Positions 51,965 through 60,017 of a stretch of 64,000 bases of DNA are shown here, piece by piece. The notes below the pieces were generated by a model, which had not been told where the DNA came from, did no database searches, and was given only the letters and a program-made list of their open reading frames with translations. Numbering within the stretch: position 1 is the stretch's first letter; the number at the start of each line of letters is the position of its first letter. Source of the DNA: Lachnospiraceae bacterium JC7 (GTDB lineage: Bacteria > Bacillota > Clostridia > Lachnospirales > Lachnospiraceae); assembly GCA_000513555.1 (NCBI GenBank), contig ALYD01000001.1, positions 124,001 to 188,000 of the forward strand, in the 5' to 3' direction. The translations under genes and the position numbers were made by a program.

Positions 51965-51981
51965 AAAAGGTAATAAGAACT

Positions 51982-52264
51982 GGGGTTGAAGGATTCTAAT
52001 TCCCGTAATCGGTTTTGGAGACCGATATCTTACCATTGATTTTACTGGGATTTTCAGGGATGGTGACCAAATATGTGACCAAATTGAATAACTAAATGTA
52101 ATTATCTTTACTGTCGTCTCCTTAATCTGCCGAAAACTTCATCATGTGTTAATCTCTCAGTGAAAATGTCATACTTTGGGAACGCACTGCCTGCCTAATT
52201 AAGGCAAGTGTAGCTGCGGACAGTTAACCATAGCATTTATCGTTTCAAGTGACGGTGTTTGTAC
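51982..52264 (-). repeat. Direct repeat copy A: decayed tRNA-Trp 3' half plus antitoxin remnant
   Basis: Matches copy B (56231-56796) in two blocks: 51982-52160 (79 identical bases at 52010-52088, about 90 percent over the rest, tRNA part mutated) and 52223-52264. The middle of the antitoxin gene is missing and replaced by about 62 unrelated bases. Confidence 0.85.
52108..52160 (-). pseudogene. Truncated Phd/YefM antitoxin (3' end only)
   Basis: Encodes E-R-L-T-H-D-E-V-F-G-R-L-R-R-R-Q and a stop, the last codons of the intact antitoxin at 56359-56604 with one inserted Arg and K-to-R change. No start or upstream part. Confidence 0.8.
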
Positions 52265-52461
52265 AGTATGTTGTAGTATGTTCGGCTTTTACAGCTATTA
52301 CTTTAAATCAAAATGATCCGATTAGTAAAAACAAAAAAGAAAGCTCGGTACAGTGCCGAGCTTTCTCAGGGGTTGAGATTTTACAGTATTAACCTGAACT
52401 GATATTAACTTCTCAAAAGATAGGCTGTAAAAATTGTTATTTTTTACGTGGTTTAAGATAT

Positions 52462-53409
52462 CTAGTCCTCAATCTTCTCAAGAGTGAACTCGTTTTCGAA
52501 GTACTCATCTGTGCACTGAAGGGTAAGGACTCCGTCCATCATGGATACCTTAAAGGTGCTGTCTCTAAGCTTCTTGTTTTCGAAGTCGATCTTCAGCTCG
52601 TTTTCCTTGAGGGTATACTTAAAACTGTACTTATTCTTAGGAAGAATGAGGGCTCCTGTTCCGTCAGTATTGAATTTGTAGGTGGTTATATCGTCGATGG
52701 TCCAGGTTCCTGCTATATCCTCCATGGTGAGATACTCTGATTCCTTCACCTTCTGTGCAGCCGCAGCTGCAGCCGTTGTCTCCGCCAATGTTTCCTCCGG
52801 TAATGTTTCTTCAGGCAGTGTCTCTTCAGGCTCAGTTTCACTTTCCTTTTCGCCTTCTTCTAATGTCTCGCCCTCTGTAACATCACCATCATTTACTTCT
52901 TCACCGGATTTTTCTTCCGGATCCCCGGACTCGTCAGATACCTGTCCTTCTTCTATGTTTGAATCTGCATCTGCTTTATCTGAATCGGAATTTACATTTT
53001 CGGAATCTGCATCCTTCTTGTCACCGGAAGTATCGTCATTTTCATCCTCTGATTTATCGTTTTCGGATGAATCACCGGATGTGTCATCATTGTTTCCTGA
53101 TGAATCGCCTGCCCCACCGCCACCATTTCCGCCTGCTGTGTCCTGGCTGTTTCCGCTGCCGGAACCGTTTCCATCGGCATCATCTGCACTGCCTGATCCG
53201 CCTTCGGTATTTCCGGAATCATCATTTTTTGCGCCTGCTCCGTCATTTGTATCTGACGAATCATTTTTATCTCCCGAATCGGAAGTATTTCCTTCACTCA
53301 CCACATCATTTGCCGGATTCTCAGTAGCTCCGACATTTTTAACCATGGTTGTCATGAGGCATCCCGCCATGACCAGAATTCCTACTCCCTTCAATAATTT
53401 TTTCTTCAT
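52462..53409 (-). CDS. Secreted acidic low-complexity protein with C-terminal lipocalin-like domain
   Basis: 315 residues. Signal peptide with possible lipobox M-A-G-C (Cys17). Residues 30-225 are almost wholly Ser/Asp/Glu/Gly/Asn, a spacer that would span the cell wall, ending in P-E-E-T-L repeats. The C-terminal about 85 residues (T-M-E-D-I-A-G-T-W-T-I-D-D-I-T-T-Y-K-F) look like the DUF5640/lipocalin-like beta-barrel. Lies between the two direct repeats together with the next gene. Role unknown; surface binding is a guess from the architecture. Confidence 0.8.
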   Translation of the reverse strand: MKKKLLKGVGILVMAGCLMTTMVKNVGATENPANDVVSEGNTSDSGDKNDSSDTNDGAGAKNDDSGNTEGGSGSADDADGNGSGSGNSQDTAGGNGGGGAGDSSGNNDDTSGDSSENDKSEDENDDTSGDKKDADSENVNSDSDKADADSNIEEGQVSDESGDPEEKSGEEVNDGDVTEGETLEEGEKESETEPEETLPEETLPEETLAETTAAAAAAQKVKESEYLTMEDIAGTWTIDDITTYKFNTDGTGALILPKNKYSFKYTLKENELKIDFENKKLRDSTFKVSMMDGVLTLQCTDEYFENEFTLEKIED

Positions 53410-53524
53410 ATGGATTGACCTTTCTTTATAACGTAAACACTTAGTCTTTTCTATTACACTGATTTATGGCAACCGGTCATGCTCCAATAGTCCAAGCTGA
53501 CCGGCTACTGACTAAATCTTCTTT

Positions 53525-55522
53525 TCAAGTGCCGCTTGCAGTAGTTCCTGTCTGTGCGGAACTTTCAGGAGTTGTTCCTACTCCGTTCCATGCTCCGTCT
53601 GCGCCTACTATGTGTCCGTCAGGTGTGACAGCACCACGGTACATAACGCCCTGATATGCACCTGCTGTTTGTTCAAAGTAATACCACTTTTCTCCTATCT
53701 GATGCCATCCTGTTGCCATTCTTCCGCACCATCCGTCCATATCGGGAACGAAGTAATAGGTCGCACCGTTGTAATTTAACCAGTCGGTCTGCATGGTGCT
53801 GTTACCATCGAAAAAGTACCAGTAGGTATGTCCGTTATATTCAAGATTCAGCCATTCATTTTTTGCAAGTGTTCCGTCTGACTTTGTATAGCTCCAGTTA
53901 TTGGCTATGCTTCCCCAGTTTCCACCTCTGTCACTTACAGGCATACCTGAATCCGGCTGATGTCCGGCTGAAGGACCGCCAAAAGCATTTCCATTCACAT
54001 CCAGACTCTGTGTGCTGAAGCTTCCTGATCCATCGCCGCTGCTTCCGCTGTCGCTGCTGTCATTTGAATAGCTTCTGGTCTTCTTTGGTATGGTCTCTTC
54101 CTTTATTTCACCGCATACTGAACATGTATAAGTCTTTATTCCGGTCTCATCATAAGTAGGTTCCACTGTTACCACACCACTGTCCCATTTATGTCCTGTG
54201 GCTTTTTTAGTTATTTCAGCTTTTTCTGTTTCTGTCATCAGATAGTGTCCACCATAATCCTTAAACCACTTACCACATTCCGTACACTCATAATGTTTAT
54301 CATAGCCATCTTCTGTACATGTAGGATCTTTTGCTCCAACCAGCTTAATTGTATGGGTATGAGCTGATGTGTTTTCTTTGATGGTTACCGAAACAACCCC
54401 GGGAGCACTATCATTGTGAGTGTTATCACCTTTTGCCATATACCAGACATGATAGGTTTTTGCGTCGGTGCCCTTCGGGATGTCAGCGGACCAGCCATCC
54501 GTCGGCGCGGTTGATGCGTCCTTGCCGAGAGCATACTGCATTGTGCCGCCAGACGCTTCTCCCACCGTCACAAGTTCCTGTGCAGAGCCGTTGTAAGTCA
54601 GGTTCTTTGCTGTGGGCGCTTTGGTAACCGTTGCAGCCTGCTTCGCATCTGGGATTGTAATGTCTGCAACACCTGTCGGTGTACCCGAAACCGTCACTAC
54701 TGTATCGCTGGTTTTGGCAACAGTGATCCCGTTTGTTTCTTTATAAAGATCACTTGATTCAGGGAACGTATAGCCTGCATCTGCTGTGTAGGTTACGTCT
54801 GTCATCGCAGGAACGGTGCCATTCAAAAAGAAAGTATTTGTAATATAACTCGCTCCACTGGATGTTGCATTTGCGCCTCCGGACAGATTGACAGATGCGA
54901 AAGTGACTTTCGACAGGTCAAGCTTTAAAGCGGGGCGGACACCAAGCGTGCCATTCACACTGAAGCCCTCATCATCAGCACCATTGACACGGCCAGAAAC
55001 GCCGCCCACGCACGCCGCAGTGTAATCAAAGTAGGCGCGCGAGCAGAGCCACCACGCATTATCATCAGCTCCGTCAGCCTTAGAACACTTCAAAACATCT
55101 GGATTGGCGTTATAGATTGTTGTTGCTTGATCTTCTGTCAGAAGAAACATTCCGCTTCCGCTAACTGCTGTTTTGGCATCAGCTGAAATAATATTATTAC
55201 CCGTATACCAGCTATCTACTGCTGTTTTCACTGTAGAATTGCTGTATTCAACAAAGCTTCCGTTTGCATTATACTGTGATGAACCAACACATTCTTTTGC
55301 AAGCAGCGTTACAGTTCCGGCATTAGCGGCTGTGGAGTCGTCCTCAATCAAATACCAAGTCTTGCTGTCAAAAGTTATTTCCGTTGTGGTGTTCACAAGA
55401 CTGTCATAGGGATTGTTATCATACGCCAGCGCTGTCAGGCTCATGCCGGGCATCAGCCCCAGCACCATCACAAGGCTGAGCAGAATGCTTAATATTTTCC
55501 TCTTTGTTTTTCCGTGTTTCAT
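53525..55522 (-). CDS. Large exoprotein with DUF6273-like head and cell-wall-binding repeats
   Basis: 665 residues. Signal peptide (1-33, L-M-P-G-M-S-L-T-A-L-A). Head domain resembling DUF6273: F-D-S-K-T-W-Y-L-I-E-D-D, then W-W-L-C-S-R and G-V-R-P-A-L-K-L-D. Next a MBG/filler-type region (K-N-L-T-Y-N-G-S-A-Q-E-L), two four-Cys modules (C-T-E-D-G-Y-x-x-H-Y-E-C-T-E-C-G and Y-T-C-S-V-C-G), a Ser/Gly linker and four C-terminal choline/cell-wall-binding repeats. AAGGAGGG precedes the ATG. Preceded by a terminator-like leader hairpin (55554-55602). Confidence 0.87.
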   Translation of the reverse strand: MKHGKTKRKILSILLSLVMVLGLMPGMSLTALAYDNNPYDSLVNTTTEITFDSKTWYLIEDDSTAANAGTVTLLAKECVGSSQYNANGSFVEYSNSTVKTAVDSWYTGNNIISADAKTAVSGSGMFLLTEDQATTIYNANPDVLKCSKADGADDNAWWLCSRAYFDYTAACVGGVSGRVNGADDEGFSVNGTLGVRPALKLDLSKVTFASVNLSGGANATSSGASYITNTFFLNGTVPAMTDVTYTADAGYTFPESSDLYKETNGITVAKTSDTVVTVSGTPTGVADITIPDAKQAATVTKAPTAKNLTYNGSAQELVTVGEASGGTMQYALGKDASTAPTDGWSADIPKGTDAKTYHVWYMAKGDNTHNDSAPGVVSVTIKENTSAHTHTIKLVGAKDPTCTEDGYDKHYECTECGKWFKDYGGHYLMTETEKAEITKKATGHKWDSGVVTVEPTYDETGIKTYTCSVCGEIKEETIPKKTRSYSNDSSDSGSSGDGSGSFSTQSLDVNGNAFGGPSAGHQPDSGMPVSDRGGNWGSIANNWSYTKSDGTLAKNEWLNLEYNGHTYWYFFDGNSTMQTDWLNYNGATYYFVPDMDGWCGRMATGWHQIGEKWYYFEQTAGAYQGVMYRGAVTPDGHIVGADGAWNGVGTTPESSAQTGTTASGT

Positions 55523-55553
55523 ATAGAACCCTCCTTACTTTTTTATACAATAA

Positions 55554-55602
55554 AACCGCCGTACCTGACAGGGTATACCTACCCCGTCAGAATCCGACGG
55601 TT
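55554..55602 (-). promoter_or_regulatory. Terminator-like attenuator hairpin in the exoprotein leader
   Basis: Minus strand: outer stem AACCGTCG/CGGCGGTT, asymmetric internal loops (GATTC / GGTA), inner 10-bp stem TGACGGGGTA/TATACCCTGTCA with GGTA loop, then TTTTATTGTAT and, 15 bases on, the ribosome site. The U-rich tail right after the hairpin and the closeness to the gene suggest attenuation or a regulated leader. Confidence 0.55.
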
Positions 55603-56050
55603 ATCCATCATCAAAGTATGCAGTTTTATCAGAAAAAAGGGCATAGTTTACCTTACTGTGTTGTGAAAACGTAAACCCATTCCTCATAAAATGTCAATTC
55701 CTTTCTGCGAAAACATCCCCAAACTGTAAAAAGAACTTCCCCGTTCTTTCCCTATAGGAATTAACATCGGCTATTGTTTTTCTGTTTATAAAGCTTTTTC
55801 AAAAAAACAACATATTCTTTATTGTTCATAATTTCTTTATAAATGAAAAAGCAGATGCAAGCCAAAACTCACATCTGCGTGTATTTACATGATTCAGACA
55901 ATTATATTCATTGAGTGCATCAGATAAGTAGTCCATGTATGATGCACAGAACTAGGTTTCTCATTGGTCAGGTGAATGAAACACCTGTGAGAAAGCATTG
56001 AAAATATGGTGCTATTGTAATCAGACCTCCCCCCCTGTTTGGAAAATAAA

Positions 56051-56078
56051 AAGACCGTACCAATTAGGTAACGGTCTA
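56051..56078 (-). terminator. Terminator after the resolvase remnant
   Basis: Minus strand GACCGTTACC...GGTACGGTC stem followed by TTTTTATTTT. Confidence 0.75.
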
Positions 56079-56084
56079 TAGTAA

Positions 56085-56172
56085 TCATGCTAACTCAGCC
56101 TTTAAGTCTCTCTTATATTTGTAAAATGTGTTTCTGGCTAATCCGTCGTCCTTCATGAACTGAACTCCCGAC
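56085..56172 (-). pseudogene. C-terminal remnant of a serine recombinase/resolvase
   Basis: Frame without a start reading G-V-Q-F-M-K-D-D-G-L-A-R-N-T-F-Y-K-Y-K-R-D-L-K and a stop, the helix-turn-helix tail typical of resolvases in Firmicutes. Cut off upstream at the tRNA-Trp terminator copy. Confidence 0.6.
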
Positions 56173-56180
56173 ACAACAAA

Positions 56181-56289
56181 AAAGGACTTTCAGTTTCCTG
56201 AAAGTCCTTGATTTCTGCCCTTTTATCGAGCAGGGGTTGAGGGATTCGAACCCCCATGAGCGGTTTTGGAGACCGATATCTTACCATTG
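56181..56289 (-). repeat. tRNA-Trp 3' half (59 nt, identical) plus copied terminator: attachment-site scar
   Basis: 56231-56289 equals the last 59 bases of tRNA-Trp (59938-59996) in inverted orientation; the following terminator hairpin (56182-56209) and part of the spacer are also shared. The 5' half, including the acceptor 5' strand, is replaced, so it is not a tRNA gene. Typical result of integration into a tRNA 3' end. Confidence 0.88.
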
Positions 56290-56796
56290 ATTTTACTGGG
56301 ATTTTCAGGGATGGTGACCAAATATGTGACCAAATTGAACGATTAAATATGATTATCTTTACTGTCTCCTTAATTTGCCGAAAACTTCATCATGCGTTAA
56401 TCTCTCAGGATTAGCTGCTGCATATTTATCAGCTTCGTCCAAAGCTTGTTCAACATTCTTTGTTAGCTTTGAATAAGCATCAATGCTCATGACAACCATT
56501 GATCCATAGCCGTTTTTTGTTAAGAAAACAGGTTCACCATCTTTGACAACATTTTCTATATCTGTAAATTTATTTCTAAGGTCAGAAACAGGTCGTATAT
56601 TCATTATATTAACCTCCAAATAAAGCAGCATTAATATTATCATCAGGCTATCATAATTATGATAAGATGTCAATCTGGTCAAAAAGTACCTCTCAATCAC
56701 AGAAATCCCGTAATAGAAATCTATGATTGGAGGTACTTATTAATGCTGACCATCGTTAACCATAGCATTTATCGTTTCAAGTGACGTTGTTTGTAC
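56231..56796 (-). repeat. Direct repeat copy B: tRNA-Trp 3' half, integrase-tail-like piece and intact antitoxin
   Basis: Fuller version of copy A (51982-52264), same orientation, 4.2 kb away. Between the tRNA part and the antitoxin a short frame ends in F-G-H-I-F-G-H-H-P and a stop, resembling the end of tyrosine integrases that insert into tRNA genes. The distal block 56755-56796 is shared with 52223-52264. Confidence 0.82.
56359..56604 (-). CDS. Phd/YefM-family antitoxin without toxin
   Basis: 81 residues: M-N-I-R-P-V-S-D-L-R-N-K-F, then F-L-T-K-N-G-Y-G-S-M-V-V-M-S-I-D-A-Y-S-K-L, diagnostic for the Phd/YefM DNA-binding antitoxin fold; C-terminal E-R-L-T-H-D-E-V-F-G-K-L-R-R-Q is the toxin-binding tail. 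GGAGG precedes the ATG (the longer open frame has no site). The usual RelE/ParE-type toxin gene is not downstream: the sequence runs straight into the tRNA-Trp scar. It is thus an orphan. Confidence 0.88.
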   Translation of the reverse strand: MNIRPVSDLRNKFTDIENVVKDGEPVFLTKNGYGSMVVMSIDAYSKLTKNVEQALDEADKYAAANPERLTHDEVFGKLRRQ

Positions 56797-56812
56797 GGGA
56801 GGTCACCTTACA

Positions 56813-57886
56813 TTATGCTGTTATCTTATCGTTTTCTATATCATAAGTCTGTATAACAAGTGTTCCTGTACCGTTGGCTCCTGAAACTTGACAGGAAAAA
56901 CCCTTCGTTGGGAAATCATGTATGTCATATGTTTTAGGGTCAATTCTTTCACCATCAAGAATGAATGTGTATGTTGCACCATAGTTCTGGAATAATTCTT
57001 CGAGCTTCACTCTGTATTCGTAATTCACAGAATAAATATCTTTATAATCTGTATTCGCTAGAATATTGTAGCAATTTTTAATATAGTTCTCAGTCTTAGG
57101 ACAATACGAACTATCGGCATCATGTACCATATTGTCATACATACAGGCAAAAAATTCATTTACATTCTTTTTACCGTATTTAGTTTCTTGATCACCCCTA
57201 TAGGAAACAAAATTTCTAGCTTCTTCTCTGTAAAGCACATCCATTTCCGACTTTATGTTCTCAAAATTGCATTCATAGATATAGGCGAAATAATGGCCAA
57301 ATTCATGAAATATTACATGTTCGCAATGAGGAGCATAAATTACAATACACCGATTTTTATAGTCTGTATATCCTGCCGGATGCTCTACATCGCCAATACC
57401 ATTAAGCTCATGATCTGAAAGATGAACCGTCCAACCGTTCCCTACGAACTGCCTTAGAAGATTGTCATTCTGGAGTAATATTCTGGAAATACCTTCCGCC
57501 AACTCAACTGTTTTGGTAGGCACCCCGGAATCGAATGTAACAAAAGAGCCATTAATGTCTATTTCCCTATAAGGTACTTCACGTTTAAAAGTTATCTTTC
57601 CGGGAATACTTATAATAGAATTGTTGTTATCAGATTGAACTGAATTCTTTTCAGATAACAAACCAATACCAGGTATCTGAACCCCTGACGCTAAAGCAAC
57701 AACAAAAATAACAACTAGGACAATTATCGTTGCAAATACGTTGCCGCAGCCGTTTCCTGTTCCTTTTGGTTTTATATCGGGCATCTTACGATATTTGGGC
57801 CTACTATGGAGGCTAAAGTCACCACCATATAACTTCTCTTTCTTTTTCCGGTCTTCACGCCACCAATCACGATCATCTAAGCTCAT
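56813..57886 (-). CDS. Membrane-anchored zincin metallopeptidase-like protein
   Basis: 357 residues: basic cytoplasmic N-terminus (about 45), one membrane helix (50-68), a linker, then an external domain with zinc motif H-E-F-G-H (194-198) and, about 45 residues later, N-E-F-F-A (243-247), the spacing seen in anthrax-lethal-factor-like (ATLF) zincins where the Glu is the third ligand. GAGGA precedes the ATG. It sits in the integration hotspot, is AT-richer than the core genes and probably acquired. Substrate unknown. Confidence 0.75.
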   Translation of the reverse strand: MSLDDRDWWREDRKKKEKLYGGDFSLHSRPKYRKMPDIKPKGTGNGCGNVFATIIVLVVIFVVALASGVQIPGIGLLSEKNSVQSDNNNSIISIPGKITFKREVPYREIDINGSFVTFDSGVPTKTVELAEGISRILLQNDNLLRQFVGNGWTVHLSDHELNGIGDVEHPAGYTDYKNRCIVIYAPHCEHVIFHEFGHYFAYIYECNFENIKSEMDVLYREEARNFVSYRGDQETKYGKKNVNEFFACMYDNMVHDADSSYCPKTENYIKNCYNILANTDYKDIYSVNYEYRVKLEELFQNYGATYTFILDGERIDPKTYDIHDFPTKGFSCQVSGANGTGTLVIQTYDIENDKITA

Positions 57887-57996
57887 ATTATCCTCATTAT
57901 TAGATTGATTTTACTTTCCGATCTTCTTATTCCATCTAGTGTAAATAAACATTAGATAAATAGGATAAAATTTTGCTAAATAATATTAATAAGAAT

Positions 57997-58095
57997 TTAT
58001 GGTAATAGTAACTCCGCCTTTTTCTTATCAAACTCTTCTTGTGATATTAATCCTGAATCCAATAAACCTTTATATGCTATTATATATTGAAATTG
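57997..58095 (-). pseudogene. SHOCT-domain fragment
   Basis: Frame without a start encoding Y-K-G-L-L-D-S-G-L-I-S-Q-E-E-F-D-K-K-K-A-E-L-L and a stop, the SHOCT motif found at the C-terminus of many small proteins. Upstream frame runs into the yqeY terminator, so the rest of the gene is gone. The remaining bases of 57887-58122 show nothing else. Confidence 0.65.
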
Positions 58096-58122
58096 AGTAA
58101 AGAAGTTATATCTATCAAAAAA

Positions 58123-58151
58123 AGAGTCCTGCGATTTATTCGCAGGACTCT
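58123..58151 (-). terminator. Terminator of yqeY
   Basis: Perfect 12-bp stem AGAGTCCTGCGA, 5-base loop, T7 on the minus strand. Confidence 0.92.
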
Positions 58152-58166
58152 AATAGATTCTGTTGA

Positions 58167-58604
58167 TTACTTGCAAAGCTCAGCAACTATCATATTGATA
58201 GCCTTTCCGTCTGCTTTGCCCTTTAAGGCCGGCATGATTTCCTTCATGATAGCGCCTTTATTCTTTGTTGCGATTACATCGGCAAAATTTTCGCTGATAA
58301 ATGCTCTGATCTCATCCTCTGACATCATGGCAGGAGCATATTCCTTAATTACGTCATATCTGAACTGATATTCCTGCTTAAGCTCTGCTCTGTCATCAGG
58401 ACAGGTATCGATCTGTTCCTTTGCAGTTTTCAGAGACTTGATGATTACCTGATTTACCAGCTCATCATCGATATTGTCTCTTTTTCCGGCATCTATCGCT
58501 ACCTTTTTCACATCTGAAATAAGTGAAGAAATAGCATCCTTTCTCGCCTTATCTCTGGCCTTCATAGCGGCTATCATATCCTTTTGAAGAGTTTCAAATT
58601 TCAT
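58167..58604 (-). CDS. yqeY: GatB/YqeY domain protein
   Basis: Stand-alone protein homologous to the tRNA-binding tail domain of GatB. 145 residues: M-K-F-E-T-L-Q-K-D-M-I-A-A-M-K-A-R-D-K-A-R-K-D-A-I-S (split by family-typical helix), then A-P-A-M-M-S-E-D-E-I and the C-terminal M-K-E-I-M-P-A-L-K-G-K-A-D-G-K. A role in tRNA-related amidation is suspected but not shown. Start at MKFETL, AAGG 8 bases upstream. Confidence 0.92.
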   Translation of the reverse strand: MKFETLQKDMIAAMKARDKARKDAISSLISDVKKVAIDAGKRDNIDDELVNQVIIKSLKTAKEQIDTCPDDRAELKQEYQFRYDVIKEYAPAMMSEDEIRAFISENFADVIATKNKGAIMKEIMPALKGKADGKAINMIVAELCK

Positions 58605-58687
58605 AATCATACCTTCTTTCTATACAAAAATCTTTATATATTGTAGCACTATAATTCACGATCGCCATGATAAGATATGAAATTAAA

Positions 58688-58715
58688 AAAGACTTTCAGA
58701 GTCCTGAAAGTCTTT
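58688..58715 (-). terminator. Terminator downstream of the 178-residue secreted protein
   Basis: Perfect 12-bp stem AAAGACTTTCAG, loop of 4, TTTTTTAATT on the minus strand; 121 bases after the stop. Closely similar to the tRNA-Trp terminator. Confidence 0.8.
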
Positions 58716-58836
58716 GGTTTATGATTTGCAAAATATAAATTTATAAAATACGTTTATAAATCACAGACATTCTTAAAACCCTATGATTATGAAGGTACTT
58801 GCTTATACTGCCATAACTGATTCTGTGGAGAATTTT

Positions 58837-59373
58837 CTAATGCTGATAATGTCCAATGCATAATCCGTCATCTCCAACATACATACCATCCGGTGTCCAT
58901 GCATTTGCCAGCATGACTCCATCATTTCCAAGATAGAAATTCTCTACCCATTGATTGGTGATGGCCTTTCCGTCTTCGCCAAGATAATACCATTTATCGT
59001 TGAATTTGATCCATCCTTCCGTATCCGGTGATAATGAAAAGACGTCTGCACTTGGATCATCGTAGCCAAGTATAAGTTCATCATTATTAAGTGAATAGGA
59101 TATATACTGGGTCATGCCGAAAAATGAACCGTCCTCCTGTTTTGTCAGTGTCACGGTTGAATATTTATCCTTTACAGTACAGCTTCCGTCCGGATTTGGT
59201 GAAACAGTTATGGGCTCTCTCTTATACTCCTGATCTATATAGGGTGGCTCTTCTGGCATTATAGTGTATGAATAGTAGTAAGTCTGCCCTGCGAAAGCTG
59301 TCATGGAAAACAGAATTAAGAATAGTGCTAATGCTTCTGCCCGCAGAATAATCCGATACAATTTATTTATCAT
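58837..59373 (-). CDS. Small secreted protein with cell-wall-binding repeats
   Basis: 178 residues: signal peptide (1-28, ends T-A-F-A-G), a beta-rich head of about 85 residues with no recognised family (P-D-G-S-C-T-V-K-D-K-Y-S-T-V-T-L), and two to three choline/cell-wall-binding repeats (G-W-I-K-F-N-D-K-W-Y-Y-L-G-E-D-G-K). GGAGG precedes the ATG. Third surface protein of this type within 9 kb. Confidence 0.82.
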   Translation of the reverse strand: MINKLYRIILRAEALALFLILFSMTAFAGQTYYYSYTIMPEEPPYIDQEYKREPITVSPNPDGSCTVKDKYSTVTLTKQEDGSFFGMTQYISYSLNNDELILGYDDPSADVFSLSPDTEGWIKFNDKWYYLGEDGKAITNQWVENFYLGNDGVMLANAWTPDGMYVGDDGLCIGHYQH

Positions 59374-59497
59374 AACTTCCTCCGGTTAATAATAGGAATC
59401 GGTAGGTACAAAAATGGGATCAACGATATATTTTTAAATTTAGATGTGAGGGCTCATTTCACCGGATATCATGGTCATGAGTGTATAGTGATTCTGA

Positions 59498-59725
59498 TTA
59501 CCACTGAGAATAATTAATGTGGTTTCTGACGTCATCATATATCCTGAAATATGTGCCCATGATATTACCGTATTCATCCGATACATAATAAACCCCTTCA
59601 ACAGGCACATAAGTTCCTTCGGGATCCTTGTATTCTGCATAAGCTGGTGGAGTTGTATATTGACCCTCATATATAAGGATCGACTTAAAAACAGGAAAAA
59701 TAATGTCAAATATTATTCGATAATA
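59498..59725 (-). pseudogene. 5'-truncated secreted-protein gene
   Basis: Open frame of about 75 codons without a start, ending in a region that reads Y-T-T-P-P-A-Y-A-E-Y-K-D-P-E-G-T-Y and Y-Y-V-S-D-E-Y-G-N-I-M-G-T-Y-F, composition and rhythm like the tail of an extracellular protein. A stop lies directly before it. The longer overlapping frame on the same strand has no protein-like composition. Confidence 0.55.
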
Positions 59726-59867
59726 TCAAGATCCATAAGATTTTAATGCGGCAACCTTATCTTTATAAAGCTAACAAGAAACCATAATCATATCCTTAGA
59801 AAAAGGTATTCAATGTATACCATGATTATTTTTTTATCTGTAGTCGAAATCAAGTTAAAAAAAGTGC

Positions 59868-59896
59868 TTGACGAAATCGAAATAAATCGGTATATT
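59868..59896 (+). promoter_or_regulatory. Promoter of tRNA-Trp
   Basis: -35 TTGACG (59868-59873), 17-base spacer, -10 TATATT (59891-59896), 29 bases before the tRNA. Confidence 0.82.
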
Positions 59897-59925
59897 ATAC
59901 GAGTCGCCTAAAGAAAGCGACACAC

Positions 59926-59996
59926 AGGGGTTTCATCCAATGGTAAGATATCGGTCTCCAAAACCGCTCATGGGGGTTCGAATCCCTCAACCCCTG
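59926..59996 (+). tRNA. tRNA-Trp(CCA)
   Basis: 71 nt including discriminator G; acceptor AGGGGTT/AACCCCT, anticodon loop CTCCAAA (anticodon CCA), T-loop GGTTCGAATCC. CCA not encoded. Its 3' half is copied at 56231-56289 and, decayed, at 51982-52040. Confidence 0.95.
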
Positions 59997-60017
59997 CTCT
60001 TTAAAAGGGCAGAAATA

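Larger units (their letters stand above)
51836..52461. other. Long intergenic region upstream of the transglutaminase
   Basis: 626 bases. Holds a pair of direct repeats and an inverted repeat near the transglutaminase promoter (51891-51964), the decayed tRNA-Trp/antitoxin repeat copy A (51982-52264), and towards 52380 an AT-rich stretch. No intact gene seen. Confidence 0.6.
55523..56358 (-). other. Intergenic region with leader hairpin and mobile-element debris
   Basis: 836 bases. From low to high: ribosome site and leader hairpin of the exoprotein gene (to 55602), about 450 AT-rich bases without a supported feature, a terminator (56051-56078), a resolvase tail (56085-56172), a tRNA-Trp 3' fragment with terminator (56181-56289) and the antitoxin 3' flank. 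Confidence 0.6.
59374..59925 (-). other. Intergenic region upstream of tRNA-Trp
   Basis: 552 bases, AT-rich. Contains a broken exoprotein gene (59498-59725) and the tRNA-Trp promoter (59868-59896); nothing else supported. Confidence 0.6.

Noticed and set aside
52682-53431. 249-codon Ser/Pro/Phe-rich plus-strand frame
   Set aside because: Mirror of the Ser/Asp/Glu low-complexity region of the minus-strand surface protein; no ribosome site.
55554-55602. c-di-GMP riboswitch upstream of the exoprotein
   Set aside because: The conserved core bases of GEMM-I and GEMM-II that I know are not present; kept only as an unclassified attenuator-like hairpin.
55894-56088. 64-codon minus-strand frame
   Set aside because: No ribosome site, overlaps a terminator and the resolvase remnant; probably chance.
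56231-56289. Second tRNA-Trp gene
   Set aside because: Only the 3' 59 bases match; the acceptor 5' strand and D-arm are replaced, so it cannot fold as tRNA.
59440-59709. 89-codon minus-strand open frame upstream of the 178-residue secreted protein
   Set aside because: Odd composition (many Met, Ser, Leu), and another frame of the same strand reads like a genuine extracellular-protein tail; treated as shadow of that pseudogene.
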